DNA from: Acheta domesticus
Lineage: Eukaryota; Arthropoda; Insecta; Orthoptera; Gryllidae
Assembly: GCA_031308135.1 (NCBI GenBank)
Contig: JAHLJT010008756.1
Location: 105,489,271 to 105,553,270 of the forward strand
Direction of reading: 5' to 3'
Length of the DNA stretch: 64,000 bases
Both the position numbers and the translations under genes were made by a program. The notes under the pieces are model-generated. The model searched no databases, had not been told where the DNA came from, and was given only the letters and a program-made list of their open reading frames with translations. Shown here in pieces: positions 1 to 11,294 of this stretch. Position 1 is the first letter of the stretch; the number at the start of each line of letters is the position of its first letter.

Positions 1-1490
1 TCGAGGAATGTCTCATCTTGTAGATAATGATGTGAAAACGTTTCTTTGAGGCTTCGCCTCAAAATTTAGTTTATAAGACCCTAAAACGCATTGTTTCGGA
101 GTTATTTGACGAAAACGTTGTTAAGTGTTGCGGGTTGCATGTGACTTGAATATTTCGATGCGTTTTTTAAAACAAATCCTTCATATTTTTAAAGTCAAAG
201 TGCAATTCGTCAAGTCTCCGTGAAATTCTCTTCATAGCGTTGCATTGAAGAAAAATCAACGAAACCATCCTTGATTCACTACCGAGATTGTCGATACGTG
301 AGGTAAGGAGTTCTATCACTGTATCAATATTTTACTCACCATTTTGGTTACACTACCAGTCACTGTTGCTACAGCAGAACGCTCTTTTTTGACCCTCTGA
401 CGTTTAAAAACTTGGCTTAGGGCTACAATGAAAGACGACAGACTTACCGGTTTTGCGTTATTGCACATGCATCGAGATATTGATCTTTATATTAATTCCG
501 TGATTACGCAATTCGCGAAAAGCAAATGGACGCTATTGGAATTTGTGTTGTAACGTTTTCAAAACAATAGTAACCTGAACCTGATATGTGATAATTGATG
601 TGATTATTGGTATAATGAATTTATAATATACGTAAAGTATAATAAAATCAATCTGATATACGTACGACGTACGTCAAATATATGTTACTAGCGTACCCCG
701 TGCGAGAACTGTCGCATGTTAAACCCCATCCTTTCCCTATCCATTTGTCTATCCTTCTATTAAGGATCCTTGTTAATGAAATGTGTTTATTTGTTTGAAA
801 ATGTATAAATACAACTTCTAATGAACTTACAGAATATCAAACAAAAATAATAATAATACAATTTATGTTGGAAACAAATTTTCAATAAAGGTTTATTCAG
901 CATTCTTGGAAAAATTCATACTTCTTTAAAAACATTTGAAGAAATTATTTAATCTTCCTCGAGAGTTTCCTTTCGCTTCCTTTGTCAGAAAAATAGTAGA
1001 AAATATTTTTACTTTTGAGAAGGCCAAGAAAAGTAGTGCGAAAATACGGATCAGGCAAGTACAACCCTACTCTTTGCAATATTATTTAGCTTTCCTTAAT
1101 TTGTTTTGTAGAACAGAGGAGGTTTTGGAGGGGCAGGGTGCCAGGTTGCTGGGGTGCGAAAATGGAAAATTATTTCTATACTATAAAAAGTATTGGATTA
1201 TTTCTGCGTTTCTAATGTACCTCAATAAAAGCAATTCCGAGCCAAAAAATAATCAAAGTAATATTTTCAACCACTGAGTACTAAATACCATTAGAAATAA
1301 TTTAGTAGACTTAAAACTCAACATGGAAATGTTGCTCAAACGATGTTTTGCGCATTGAATATTTTAAAACCGACAATTGAATTTAATATCAAACGGTGTA
1401 TTATTTACAATATTACCACGGTGTAAGAGATATAGGTGTGTTCACTCCAATCTAAAACTGAAGCTAACGTGAGGCTAGTTCTCACAGCTC
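1..1490. other. No gene recognised
   Basis: AT-rich sequence with no coding segment or repeat family that I can identify. The only longer open frame (936-1277) begins at a TTG, not an ATG, has no recognisable motif, and is not supported as a gene. A short palindromic CGTACGACGTACG cluster near 662 has no evident meaning. Confidence 0.5.
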
Positions 1491-1494
1491 TCGC

Positions 1495-1502
1495 TATATA
1501 AG
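1495..1502 (+). promoter_or_regulatory. Candidate TATA box (TATATAAG)
   Basis: TATATAAG lies 34 bases upstream of the ATG at 1536, which has a favourable context (acaagATGG). The spacing suits a transcription start around 1525-1530 with a very short leader. It is supported mainly by the exon-like structure downstream. A TATA match in AT-rich DNA is weak evidence by itself. Confidence 0.3.
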
Positions 1503-1535
1503 CGCTGCGAACGACTTGGCATTTTTTGGGACAAG

Positions 1536-2614
1536 ATGGCTTCTATTGATAGCACGGTGAACAGTGGACTTGACTGATCTCTTCGTAGTAAAAACGTTAT
1601 TCCGGAGTATGAAGAAAATATAGAAGTTTCCAAAGTGAGTCGAAAATCAAGATATTAAAAAGAAATAGGTTCATTTTTTCCCCAGAAAAGGAGAAAATTA
1701 AATGACAATGATTATATTGCGTCAAGAATTTTAACAATGAAAATGTTATGCGAAATGTGGTAAGTACATATACCAATTATTCACCTTACACTATCAGTTA
1801 ATTATCAAATAGATACACAATAATGGTGAAATCATACAAATCAATATTGTGAAAATACCAAACTAGTATAGTCATTATTCATACACCAATTCGGAAAAAA
1901 AATCTACGACTTCTAAATAAACGTACAATCAAAGAATATAATGCAGAATGCAAATTGAAAATTGCAGAATTTTCATGCTAAAAACAAAAAATGGAAGATA
2001 ATCCAAATAGATTTGCAGGTGATGTTTCTAGGAATGTTTACAATGGCAAACATGCATTTGATATGAGTTTTCAATAATAGGTAATAAGGTATCTTGTAGA
2101 AGTTATGATTTACAGACCATACCTGAAGATAGAATTTGTTAAAATGAAAATGGCAATTTTTAAGATTAATAAATGTAAGAATTTATTTGTTTATTTTATT
2201 ATTTTTTATTCTTGTTTAATTTTGTTTTACTGTCAGTGGTTATGTTGGACAAAGACACGGAGACTGCCATTGAACACTATGCCTGTTCATCAAACATGTC
2301 TGACGAACTGTGATCCTCATACTGAACTTTATTGGTATGGTAAATGTGTATCTTGCTAATTGTGTACTATTTTTAAATTAATATTAAATATTGCTTTTTT
2401 CAATTTATATGAAATTACAAACTTCATTAAGTGTAATTTACTACCTAAGAATTAAAAATATATTTCTGATATATTATATGAAATTACAAACTTCATTAAC
2501 TGTAATTTACTACCTAAGAATTAAAAATATATTTTAAAAACTTTTTAATTTTCAGAAGATGATTATGAAACAATTTTGAGGGAAGCAACTGTATTCATGA
2601 AGAAGATTAATTGA
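1536..2614 (+). pseudogene. Unrecognised multi-exon gene-like relic
   Basis: I do not recognise the product. A frame opens at ATG 1536 and reads to 1634, where AAA|GTGAGT is a good donor. A 51-base intron ends at a pyrimidine-rich acceptor (ttttttccccag, ending 1685). A second segment, 1686-1759, continues in the same phase and ends at a good donor (TG|GTAAGT). Further exon-like pieces are about 2011-2071 (frame starting MEDNPNRFAGDV), 2237-2339 (after ttgttttactgtcag), and 2556-2614 (after tttttaattttcag), which ends in TGA. The last two agree in phase with each other. Exon 1 contains an in-frame TGA after 13 codons, and the joins between pieces two and four are unresolved. It is either a decayed gene or retrocopy, or an unrelated run of splice-like signals. 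The small intron and correct splice dinucleotides are directly visible; the exon assignment is inference. Confidence 0.3.
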
Positions 2615-2628
2615 ATGTATCCAAAGGG

Positions 2629-2654
2629 TATTTATTTATTTATTTATTTATTTA
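2629..2654. repeat. (TATT)n microsatellite
   Basis: About six tandem copies of TATT mark the left edge of the interspersed repeat that follows. On the minus strand this would read as an A-rich tail, so the repeat could be a minus-strand retroposon. Confidence 0.8.
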
Positions 2655-3110
2655 CGTCAAAAACAGTTAAAAACTGCGTATGACGAGCTATGGGGAGAAG
2701 TGAATTTTGTGCACGTTTTCATAATTCTGTGGTCTCTATCCTAAACCATATTCTAGTCGAATTTTGAATACAGAAAAGAGCGTTTTTTTCGAGTTTTGTT
2801 GACAAAATATTCGCTCCTATATAATAAAATATAGTTTCAAAGGTAAATTAGCTATAAATTCCTGCCCTGAACCCTCATGTTCTTCATGAAAGAATAATAC
2901 TTTTTGCCGCGATAATATGAAAAAACGATAATTTGAATAACTATATTTCCCACTGAAATTCAGAAGACGTGCACAAATAATGAAGTTACATTTATGTCCA
3001 GAAGCAAAACAAGGGACCATCTCAGCATTTGCTCAAGGATCAGGGAAACTGGACGAAAAACCTAATCGAGATGGGGGCCATCAACCCAGAAACTGTGGTA
3101 CAATACTTGT
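2655..3110. repeat. Unnamed interspersed repeat X, copy 1
   Basis: This segment resembles 18870-19270. Both start with a stretch like GTCAAAAACAGT-AAAAACTG and share a long block beginning with ACATTTATGTCCA-AAGCAAAAC and ending near an AATGGGGG-like run. The two copies differ by substitutions and internal indels, so they are old copies of one family. Neither has a convincing reading frame. The family class is unknown; the flanking TATT run in copy 1 would fit a retroposon tail on the minus strand. Confidence 0.6.
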
Positions 3111-3155
3111 TACAGGTTCTTTAGAATTATACAGTCCAAATGATAAATAATTACA

Positions 3156-4032
3156 TTAACTATCATTGTTAAAATTAATTCTACTTTCCTTTTGATGATG
3201 CTCGGTATAGTCTCGAATTGTATAGAAACAGTTATGCAGCAGAAAAGATTTTACTTGGGACTTAAACTTTTCTATTGAATTTAATCGTCTTCTGGCAAAG
3301 TGTTGTAGAGTAATGTACATGAATTGTATGTGAATTTTTTGTAGTGAGCTGGTGATACTGCCACCTGGTGAATATGATTACTACGTCGTGTGTTATACTT
3401 ATAGACATCGGCGTTTGCAGAAAATATATTCCCGTCCTTAAGTAAGTCATTTTTGACAAAAACTACTGATTCGTAAATCAGGAGACAAGGTAATGGTAAA
3501 ATTCCTAGATTAATAAAGAGTGACTTACAAGAATCACGTGGGTTGGATTTGCTTATTATTCGTACAATTCTTTTCTGTAATCTGAAAGTCTGTGAACTAT
3601 AAGATGTGTTTCCCCAAAATATTATGCCATATCTCAGGCGGGAGTGAACATTGGCAAAATATACACAACGAGCTGTATGAAGGCTGACGGAATTTGAAAG
3701 AATTCTGAACGCGTAGCATAATGAGCTTAATTTTGTGTTCAATTCATTTAAGTGGGCATTCCATTTGAGGTTTGACTGAATTGATAGACCTAAAAATTTT
3801 GTTACATTAACATCAGTCAATGGCACACCGTTCATTTTCAATGGAGTACAGAATTTTTTATTTGATATGGAAAACTGCATTGAAACTGTTTTATTTTCAT
3901 TTACTTTTAATTTGTTATTACGGAACCAATTTGAAACGTCTGATATTGTACTATTTACGGTTTCTTTGTTGCAAAGAATATTTGTATCATCCGCAAAGAG
4001 AACTGTTCTTCCGTTTCGGGTGTCAGACAAAC
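3156..4032 (-). pseudogene. 5'-truncated non-LTR reverse transcriptase (Jockey/CR1-like) relic
   Basis: The minus strand encodes the C-terminal part of a non-LTR reverse transcriptase: the catalytic FADDT motif near its start, the palm/thumb segment (KFLGLSIQSNLKWNAHLN) and the characteristic distal part (RLQKRIVRII..., LGILPLPC). The 249-residue frame stops at a TAA near 3281. A one-base deletion there explains this, because about 40 further family-typical residues (FKSQVKSFLLHNCFYTIR) continue in the next frame to a stop at 3156-3158. The endonuclease and RT fingers are absent, so this is a 5'-truncated, frameshifted dead copy, as expected from incomplete reverse transcription. The clade call (Jockey superfamily or CR1 type rather than RTE) rests on motif style only. 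Confidence 0.85.
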
Positions 4033-4034
4033 TT

Positions 4035-5165
4035 GATGTTTGAAAAAATATTTGAGAATAAACAAATTCGAATTCGTTATTCTTCGAAAATTATTGGACA
4101 TGATTGTGAAATGTGAACCAGAGAATGTGTTTTTTGCACATATTGTTGACAAGATGTGATTATAAAAAGGCAACCTGATGTTCTTTCTATATAGGCATAG
4201 AGGTTCTGTATATAAAAATTGTAGTAAGAACATAGATTATTCATGGTGGTGATATTCTGGTGCAGTAAAAAGCACCTTCAAGAATGACTTTCATGAAATT
4301 AATTTATGTTTTTGAAGCTATGTAGCGTTTCAATTGATAACATGGTGGAAGTGAAAGGAAGTGGTTGTTAGGTTTTCATAGAAGTTAATAGAGAGAACAC
4401 AATTCAGATCACAACAAGAGAGAGATCACAACTGAGAACCGTGTAAACCGTTTCATGAATAGTATGGAAACTTTTTCACAGTAAAATTTAGGATTGTGGG
4501 AAAATGCAAGTAAATTTCAAGTGAAAGAAATATTAGAACTACAAAAACAATGTGTTACATTTATAGCACAAATTGGGTCATGCGTTTCGCATAAAAATAC
4601 TTTCAATAATTTAAAATTCTTGCCTTCCGATGTTTATTAACACCCAGGACCATGATATTTTCAATTGAAACACAACATGGCCCACTTCTATTCACCACTG
4701 TAGAACTACAAATAGACAATAACACAATCATAACTCTGTGTGAGAAAAGCCCTACACAAGCAGAAATTAAAATATTCTACCTGTCACCATATGTCATGAA
4801 AAGTTACAAGAATAACATAAGGCTTTTCTCAAAAGTAAATTCTTCTTCTTCATAAATTCATAGTCAAAACAATTTTACAATGAATGATTTGCACATATCC
4901 AACAACATTTTGAAATTTAAGTAAAGGCAAATGAATGTTAATAATGATAATTCTGCAATAAATGTAAAATTTATATATAAGTTACTTATGTAACATTTAA
5001 GTACATTAATATATTTAGGAATTAAGAATGTATGTAAACTGTATATGTATACTGTTTGTAAGTAGGTTATGTGATTTTGGGAATGTAAGTCATAAAATTG
5101 TAATTATTTCTGAAAATAATACAAATTGAAATTATTAATATTGAAATAAAGAATTGAGTTGAGTT
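4035..5165. other. Unassigned AT-rich stretch with a LINE-like 3' tail
   Basis: No gene is recognised. Near 5145-5165 the sequence AATAAAGAATTGAGTTGAGTT resembles the short-repeat 3' ends of some non-LTR elements, and the preceding 900 bases are A-rich with scattered short frames such as 4652-4855. It may be the decayed tail of a retroelement on the plus strand, but no diagnostic protein motif remains. Confidence 0.25.
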
Positions 5166-6390
5166 ATAATAAACTACATTTTTTTAATTTGTAAAATCTC
5201 ACTAGAAAATTATAATTGACACTGAAATTGTTTTTCAATGAGAGTCAGTGGTGATGTACTGTTGCAATGAACAAACCTGTTGACTGCTGAGCAACATGAA
5301 TGTCAAATGAATGGTAAATCACTGTTTAAGTGATTTTCGTAAATGTAATCCCTATTGTTTTTTGTTGTTATAACTCCAACTCTTGTTTTTAAATGGAAAT
5401 CCTCATTCTTTGGTACTTAAATCATATAATTGCAAATATGCATGGCTCTCGCTACAAAACATTTCAAAAATATTAACACCCTGTCTGACTGTATAATAGG
5501 TCTTAAAGGATCTCAACATATTTACATTGGCGGTTCTCCAATTATGTGTATGATCATTATAGCTTTCTTGCAACGAAAACACCAGAAAATACTAAATGCG
5601 CGAGACGCCATCATCAATGCCCAATCCGACTGTGCGCATCGTACGGATAAGCGAAGAACTAGCCTCAAACTGGCTTCAAAAATTTTGCCCCAAAGGCGGC
5701 TATCGTTCCGTCTATATATCTTACACCGTGGACGCTACCACATGAACAATTGGTATTCATCTACGACTGCTGGGGCATTCCATGAAAATCAGGAACTTTT
5801 ATGCCTACGTCTTTTATTTTTTCTTCCTACTAAAACCTTACAAAACCTTTCCTGAAACTATAAATTAGTTCTAAATGTTTCACTTTTTCACTAGTTTCTA
5901 ATTCCAAGAATGGTACACCTGCTTTCACGCTAGATTTTTTCGCGGTTTTTCGCATGCTCGAAACGATACTTTTTTCAGAGGTTGTAATTTGCATAACAAC
6001 CATTGTTGTGAAGCTTCCGTGTTTTTCCAGGACAATGTAAGTATACATAAGAAATGTTTTCATTCTTACGGCTCTGTAACAATGTCTGCAAGTAATTAAC
6101 TAACCGAATGAAATTAATCGAATTCACTGTCCCGCACTTGACTCGAAATAGGTTAAGTTTTGTTTTACAGAGAAAATACATTCTGCAAGTGTTTAGTGAA
6201 TACATTTTTTCTTCACTTAATGACTAAGTATTGGGTTAGAATAGTTTTAAATCACGTTTTTAATATTAGACGCAATTATAATAATTTATGTTTTGTCCCG
6301 CACGTCTGTCACTGCACGCCGTAGACCTCTCTTCATTGAAAAGTTTTACTATTAAACATGCTGATTTTATATTATTTTACAATTCAGAAA
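5166..6390. other. No gene recognised
   Basis: This is AT-rich intergenic or intronic sequence. Open frames at 5430-5855 and 5830-6205 lack recognisable motifs and have no splice or promoter context that stands out. Confidence 0.4.
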
Positions 6391-6392
6391 TG

Positions 6393-7500
6393 GAAATGCC
6401 AAAGAAATCAGTTAGTGCTAGAAAAAAGAAGAAGATGAGGGAGAAGGGAAAAAGCTGAAAATCCAAATAATCGAAAGAAGAAAATAATAAGAATTTCAGA
6501 TTTGAAGAGGAAAAAAGAGGAGTGCAATGTCTGAAAAAGAGAAACAGGACTTCAGGATATACGAAAAAGACAGGAAGAGAATACAGAGAGTAAATAAAAA
6601 GCTTAATAACTCAATAGATTTTAATGACCAAACAAGTTCGCCAAACACACATTATCCCTTTGAGACAACATTATTCAAAGCCGTTTAAAAGACATCTCGG
6701 GTTGTCCTAAAATCGCCTAGGAAACAAAAAGCTGTAGTAGCAAGTTTAGAGAAACGCATTGCCTTAAAGAAATGCACAAAGATACTTGTAAGTCAACCAA
6801 TCATGAGGAAAATGAAAATACGGCAGTTACCAAATTTTTTTACCGCCCTACATTACTTATACCTATCCAAGAATAAAGATGTAACAGGTTGGAACGAAGG
6901 TAAAAGAGAAAAAATTGTAAAAACATTATTTGACTATATTTAAAAAAAAAGCATACTTCATATTCAAAAAAGAAAATAGCAATTTCAAAATTTTGTTTTC
7001 TTCCAAAAAATGTTTTGTTAACAAAAGACACTCCAGCTGACCAATGCAAAATTCACGAAAATTTCAAACTGAAATTTACTTAACTTTCTTCTAAAGCTAT
7101 GTACTCAAATGATTTTGGGAAAAAATGTACTCTGTGACAGTAAGCTAGACGTGTTATTAGAAGAGCATATGAAATCAGTGTTCCAATGGAAACCTTATGC
7201 CTTGTCCCACTCAACCAGAACAAATTGTGACTTGGAAAGTATGGGAAAAACGGTGAAGGTAGGTTACAACTTTCTTTTAAAGAAACCAATTTAGGAGAAC
7301 TACATGAACTAGTGACAGGTGATCTACCTGATGTGATGAACCATGTTAACACAAAACGTATTCAGCAAAACAGAATTTCAGTTGTGAATACCAGAATGAA
7401 ATCCAATGTGCTCTTTGGTCACGCAGAAGTGTACTTTTGTTTACTGCGGCAGTCTTCTATAAAGGCTAGTGCAAAACCTACGTAATTGTTCCGTCAATCT
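6393..7500 (+). pseudogene. Decayed multicopy arthropod repeat protein
   Basis: Fragments in shifting frames resemble a class of uncharacterised, probably transposon-borne proteins that I recall as multicopy in arthropod genomes. They have a basic N-terminal segment, a KSPRK-type motif followed by a hydrophobic VV segment, and a later cysteine/histidine part. Visible pieces are a basic stretch at 6393-6520, a frame from ATG 6527 that runs through KAV, an in-frame TAA and SPRKQKAVVASL, and a later piece near 7030-7370 containing DQCKIHENF, GKK and LHELVTGDLPDVMNHVNTKR. Multiple stops and frameshifts show it is dead. Its function is unknown, and the identification is from pattern memory rather than a search. 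Confidence 0.45.
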
Positions 7501-7886
7501 ATATTTCTGTATATAAAAACGCAAACGCATGAATATTAAGTTTTTTATTCTTCAGCGCCATGTAGTGCCATTTTTCGATATTTTATTAGTTATTCTCTTA
7601 TTCGGGACGGAGATGAATTCAACAAAACAGAAATAATTAAAATTGGTTCAGTCGTCCGTGAGTTATAAATGGTGTAACTAACACAACTTGTTTTATATTC
7701 AGTCACGTGATATACCTACATTTTCTGAATGTTGTTATTATAAATAATAACATTAAAAATATATTTGGTTTTATTCTGATGATTCCGCTATGTTATTGCA
7801 ATTCATAGAAGCAACCTCGCGCCAAATGTTACTGTTTCTGAGGGTTAACTAGATAAAAGTCTCTTTAGTCTCTGACGCTCTTCTTC
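7501..7886. other. No gene recognised; region upstream of candidate exon 1
   Basis: The sequence is AT-rich until about 7800, then shifts towards higher GC as the candidate first exon approaches. No clear TATA box was found. Any promoter would be of the dispersed or initiator type. Confidence 0.3.
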
Positions 7887-7899
7887 ATCACCTAGCAAC
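7887..7899 (+). promoter_or_regulatory. X-box-like (RFX) motif
   Basis: ATCACCTAGCAAC fits the degenerate RFX X-box consensus RYYNYYN(1-3)RRNRAC and lies 45 bases upstream of the ATG of candidate exon 1. In animals such sites close to the start codon often mark ciliary genes. The motif is short and degenerate, so a chance match is quite possible. Confidence 0.25.
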
Positions 7900-7943
7900 C
7901 TGGACGTGACGAATTGTTTACCAACTTGCCTCTCGTCGCGACC

Positions 7944-8084
7944 ATGTCTGCAATCTCTCTGGGCAGCGATGAGAAGCCGGACGGCGGAAGCAAAGTCGAA
8001 GAGTCTCATCGCGACAAATTTCTGGCGGAGCGCCGAGTGGCGGCTTCGAGGCTGCTCAGGGAATTCCCGGATTACGTCCGGTGC
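7944..8084 (+). CDS. Candidate first coding exon, unrecognised gene
   Basis: The frame starts at ATG 7944 in a good context (gcgaccATGT) and encodes about 47 hydrophilic, helix-prone residues (MSAISLGSDEKPDGG, then ESHRDKFLAERRVAASRLL, then FPDYVRC). Two donors are possible: C|GTGAGT at 8085 leaves phase 0, and CG|GTGCGT at 8081 leaves phase 2. Phase 0 matches the acceptor phase of the exon-like segment at 17677, so I use 8084. GC content and codon use differ sharply from the AT-rich surroundings and resemble the other two candidate exons. I do not recognise the protein. A transcript would decide between a real exon and an isolated open segment. Confidence 0.5.
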
Positions 8085-8090
8085 GTGAGT

Positions 8091-10227
8091 TGCACAAGGC
8101 TAGTAATGTCAAGCCTCTAGTGAGGTTTGGTGTCATGGGGTAGCCAACAAAATCTTCCCTATTGGAATATTGCGGAACGCTTTCAGCGCCAACTTAAAGC
8201 GAAACTTGCCTAACCTGAAGTATCCTCCGATGAGCTCACCATTAATGATGACACAGATGACAAATTTTAAAAAACTGAATAATTTTATAGGGCATTGGTT
8301 GGTTACTTTAAGCTTGAACTTTTGCACGTTAAGGGGCGAGTTCCAGTACGCAATATTTCTATACGCATTTGACTGACAGCATGGGAGTGGCTCTTGACTT
8401 GTTACCTGGACTGGTAAGCTTCATTCGAGCTGACAAGGCGAAAACCACCTAGATTATGAGTAGACTCTTTAAGAGCATTGCGTTCTGGCGCACCTAGAAA
8501 CGTCTCTTTGCAGAGGTAGCTTGCTAGTGAAAGTGCTTGAAATTAATTATGTTGAGAGCTCGAGCTGCAGCTTGTAATAAAAGAAAATATATATTGTGTA
8601 CTCACCACAATTGTAACACTTTCTGGAAGCGTTGTCCCCTTCATTTAGTGATCTGGTGGCTACCAATCTTAAAATAGGGGGACCTGACTGGCTTGGTGCG
8701 GAGAGAATTTCCTGGCGCACTTCACCAGCCCAGCGTGGCGGTGCGTTCTCCTGCACCCGACGGGGCCGAGGATGAAGGTGAAAGATAGGAGCCCACACCG
8801 GGACCTGAAAAAACCCTCTGGTACGAAATGGGCATGCGTTGTAAATTGCAAGCTCATAAACCCAGTTTGCCACTTCACTACCAGACAGAAGTACAGCCGG
8901 CTCTGGAACTTGCCCGTGAGATACAGTTAGGTGGGGGTTAGTTGATACACCAGAGTACGTTTGTTGTTATGTTTATTAAAATTTGTAGTACTCTCGTTTT
9001 TCTATGCACGTACTCTTTTTTGGAATTTCAAGTCGATGAAAAAACAATTTGCAGGATATTCGAGAGAGAAATACGTTAGCAATTTTTCAAATTCTGTTAC
9101 TTTTTCTATTGGTGGGCCAATTTTTGAGGTATCTCATGATCGAAAATGCTGTTCACACCCATACATGTGTTACAAGGGTGAATATTGTGCACAACTTTGT
9201 ATTAAATTTGGAAATTTCTGGTTCTTGAGTTTGAGATATTGTTCGAGTAGTTATGCCTTTTGGTGTATTAAACTTTGCGATTGCAAAGTCTACGATTGCA
9301 TCCCAGCTCAACTCAATTTGCAACGCCACAATGTGGATTATATGTAAAATTGTTGTTAGTGGTGCATCAAAAATACAAAATCAAGCCCCTTGTTTTTGAG
9401 AACCAATATTATGACAGATCAAGATATTCCCAGAGAAAGAACTAGTTAAATCATTGGGAGGAGAGAGACATATTCCCTTCATTCTTCCCGTCGCGTCAGT
9501 TCAAAACCTCCATGTGTCGTCGTCGTCCTCATTGGTGTTGAATGCCAGCGAATTTAATCGGCTCCTCATTCAATTGTGTTTCTTGGTGCATTTTCTTTGC
9601 TGTCTTGTTTCATCCTTCTCTCATTCCATAGCCGCTAGTATGCATTAAAGCCTCGGCGCTCCGAGCTGCTTCTTGTTACAGCTATAAGTTCCTCTACTGA
9701 CCGCTGGCGCGCTGCACGCCGACCATTCCTCGATCGGCTGCTGCATGCAAATATACGGAGATCCGCATTACAAACACAAAACATTTCGACTCAGAATTCA
9801 AGTATTTAGATCTCTCCAATACTTCATTAATAACAGCAGCAATGTTCTTCACGATCACTGATACAAAATGTTTACAAATTATATCAATGATCGTTATTAA
9901 ATGTACTGCGCTCTCGTTATACGCAAGGAAACTGCTTCTTTGTAAGGCTGGCTTAATATATTTTGAAGGTCCCTTTTCACAGCACAAACCTTGGAAGTTG
10001 GGATACAGCTTTCACAATAAATTGCTCTATCCCCCTATAACCTTCAGGGATATTTAAAGATGAGACTGATTTATTTAAAACGTCAAGAACAACCCATGCT
10101 AATTATCTTCACATAGTAAATAAATATTAACACACAGTCTCAATGTTTCTGAACATTAATAAAATATATAACTCTTATCATGTCTACCTAACAATTCAGT
10201 TTATTCTCAAAATTGGATACAAATTAA
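8091..10227. other. Intron-like or intergenic stretch, little recognised
   Basis: If candidate exon 1 is real this is the start of a long first intron. A minus-strand open frame at 8605-8873 ends in a CYNC pair followed by a good donor (GTGAGTACAC on the minus strand, reading downward from about 8604). It could be an exon or a relic of a zinc-knuckle protein, but nothing more identifies it. Frames at 8961-9347 and 9454-9648 lack motifs. Confidence 0.25.
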
Positions 10228-10290
10228 ACTAGTGGTGCTTCCAAAGCACATACTTTCTCGCACTGCTCCTATACGTTTCTAAATGCTACT
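10228..10290 (+). mobile_element. H-family left-end fragment
   Basis: ACTAGTGGTGCTTCC followed by GCACATACTTTCTCGC is a variant of the H-family F-orientation left end. Nothing further right matches the internal sequence, so this is a truncated copy. Confidence 0.5.
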
Positions 10291-10371
10291 CCACTACTTA
10301 ATAAACCAGCAAACTTTTTCCGTTCCGAGACCCGAAATTCAATCCTCAAAGTAAACGAACCGTCACTTATA

Positions 10372-10716
10372 TGGATTCGATGGTATAACGGCCAGCGTAT
10401 CGGGTTGTTGTACCCAAGATTGCGGGTTCAAACCCGATCGAAGCCATGGATTTTTAAGGGCGAAAAAATCCTTCGTACGCCTTCCTTCGGAGAGGAAGTA
10501 ATACCGACTGTCCTATGTTAGAAGATTTACTGCATGTAAAAGATCCTCAAGCCTAAATGATGCCTCTGAGCTAAATTCAAAATCGCTTCTTTCGTCGCCC
10601 GAGATACGTTCTTTCTCCGCTAGGTGAAAGGAGCGTAGCGAAATTTGCTTGGGCAGACGGAAGAGCGGGCCTGATGGCCCGAGTCTCGCCACGTAAAAAA
10701 AGGCACTAACTACCTA
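10372..10716 (+). mobile_element. tRNA-derived SINE, copy 1
   Basis: The head contains RNA polymerase III box A (TGGTATAACGGCCAGCG) and box B (GGGTTCAAACCC) at tRNA-like spacing. A unique body of about 260 bases follows and is shared with a second copy at 51642-51979. The element is flanked by a 7-bp direct repeat ACTTATA (10365-10371 and 10717-10723), the target-site duplication of a retroposed insertion. The 3' end is a short AACTA-like run rather than poly-A. The source tRNA was not determined. It needs a LINE partner for mobility; none can be assigned here. Confidence 0.9.
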
Positions 10717-10894
10717 ACTTATACAACTACGCCAAACTAGCACCGTATGGGTCGAACAGAGCCGTAAAAAGAATCGAACCGAGCCATAAAATGGTAAATG
10801 CATGATAAACAAACAATGGATACGATGGTAAAAGTCGATTTACAAATCCAAGAAGAGAAGTGAAAAATTGTTGAAAGTTAAACACTCGAAAATT

Positions 10895-11294
10895 ATATAC
10901 AGACACATCCAGTTCATTTATCGTAATTATCAATATTTGTTATTCAAATGGCTTCATATGTTTTTCAAAGTTTTTAGAATTCTTAATTATTTCCTGTGAC
11001 AATAGATAGCTTTGACAAATAATATGCCCCGACCAGGACTCGAGAAGCGGCGCAGCTACCCTCCGAAAAGCTGTGGCAATGCTCCCTGATTAACGACTGC
11101 GACCTCAATGGCTCTGCGTGACGTTTACATTTGTATAGTGTATGGTAGTTTCATTTCTAGCTTTAGAAAGCCAAAAAATCCAAAGAATGTGAAAGAAAAT
11201 GTCCTTTGGGCGCCCAAAGAAAGTATCTCGGAAGATTATCATTGATAACCGAAAAAAACTGGTTCAAACTATAGAGATTAGAAAACTAAGTTCT
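10895..11294. repeat. Composite SINE-like repeat, copy 1
   Basis: This copy matches 47549-47818 plus 48196-48270. Shared blocks include CCAGTTCATTTATCGTAATTA-like sequence, a tRNA-like middle, TTTCTAGC...AAGCC-AAAAATC, and the perfect palindrome CTTTGGGCGCCCAAAG (11204-11219). On the minus strand the middle contains CTCGAGTCCTGGTCGGGGCA, a degenerate box-B-like region. Copy 1 lacks the nested retroposon that copy 2 carries, so it preserves the empty site (CCAAAGAAAGTATC at 11214-11227). Confidence 0.6.

Noticed and set aside
936..1277. 113-residue open frame
   Set aside because: It starts at TTG, has no recognisable motif and lacks splice or promoter context.
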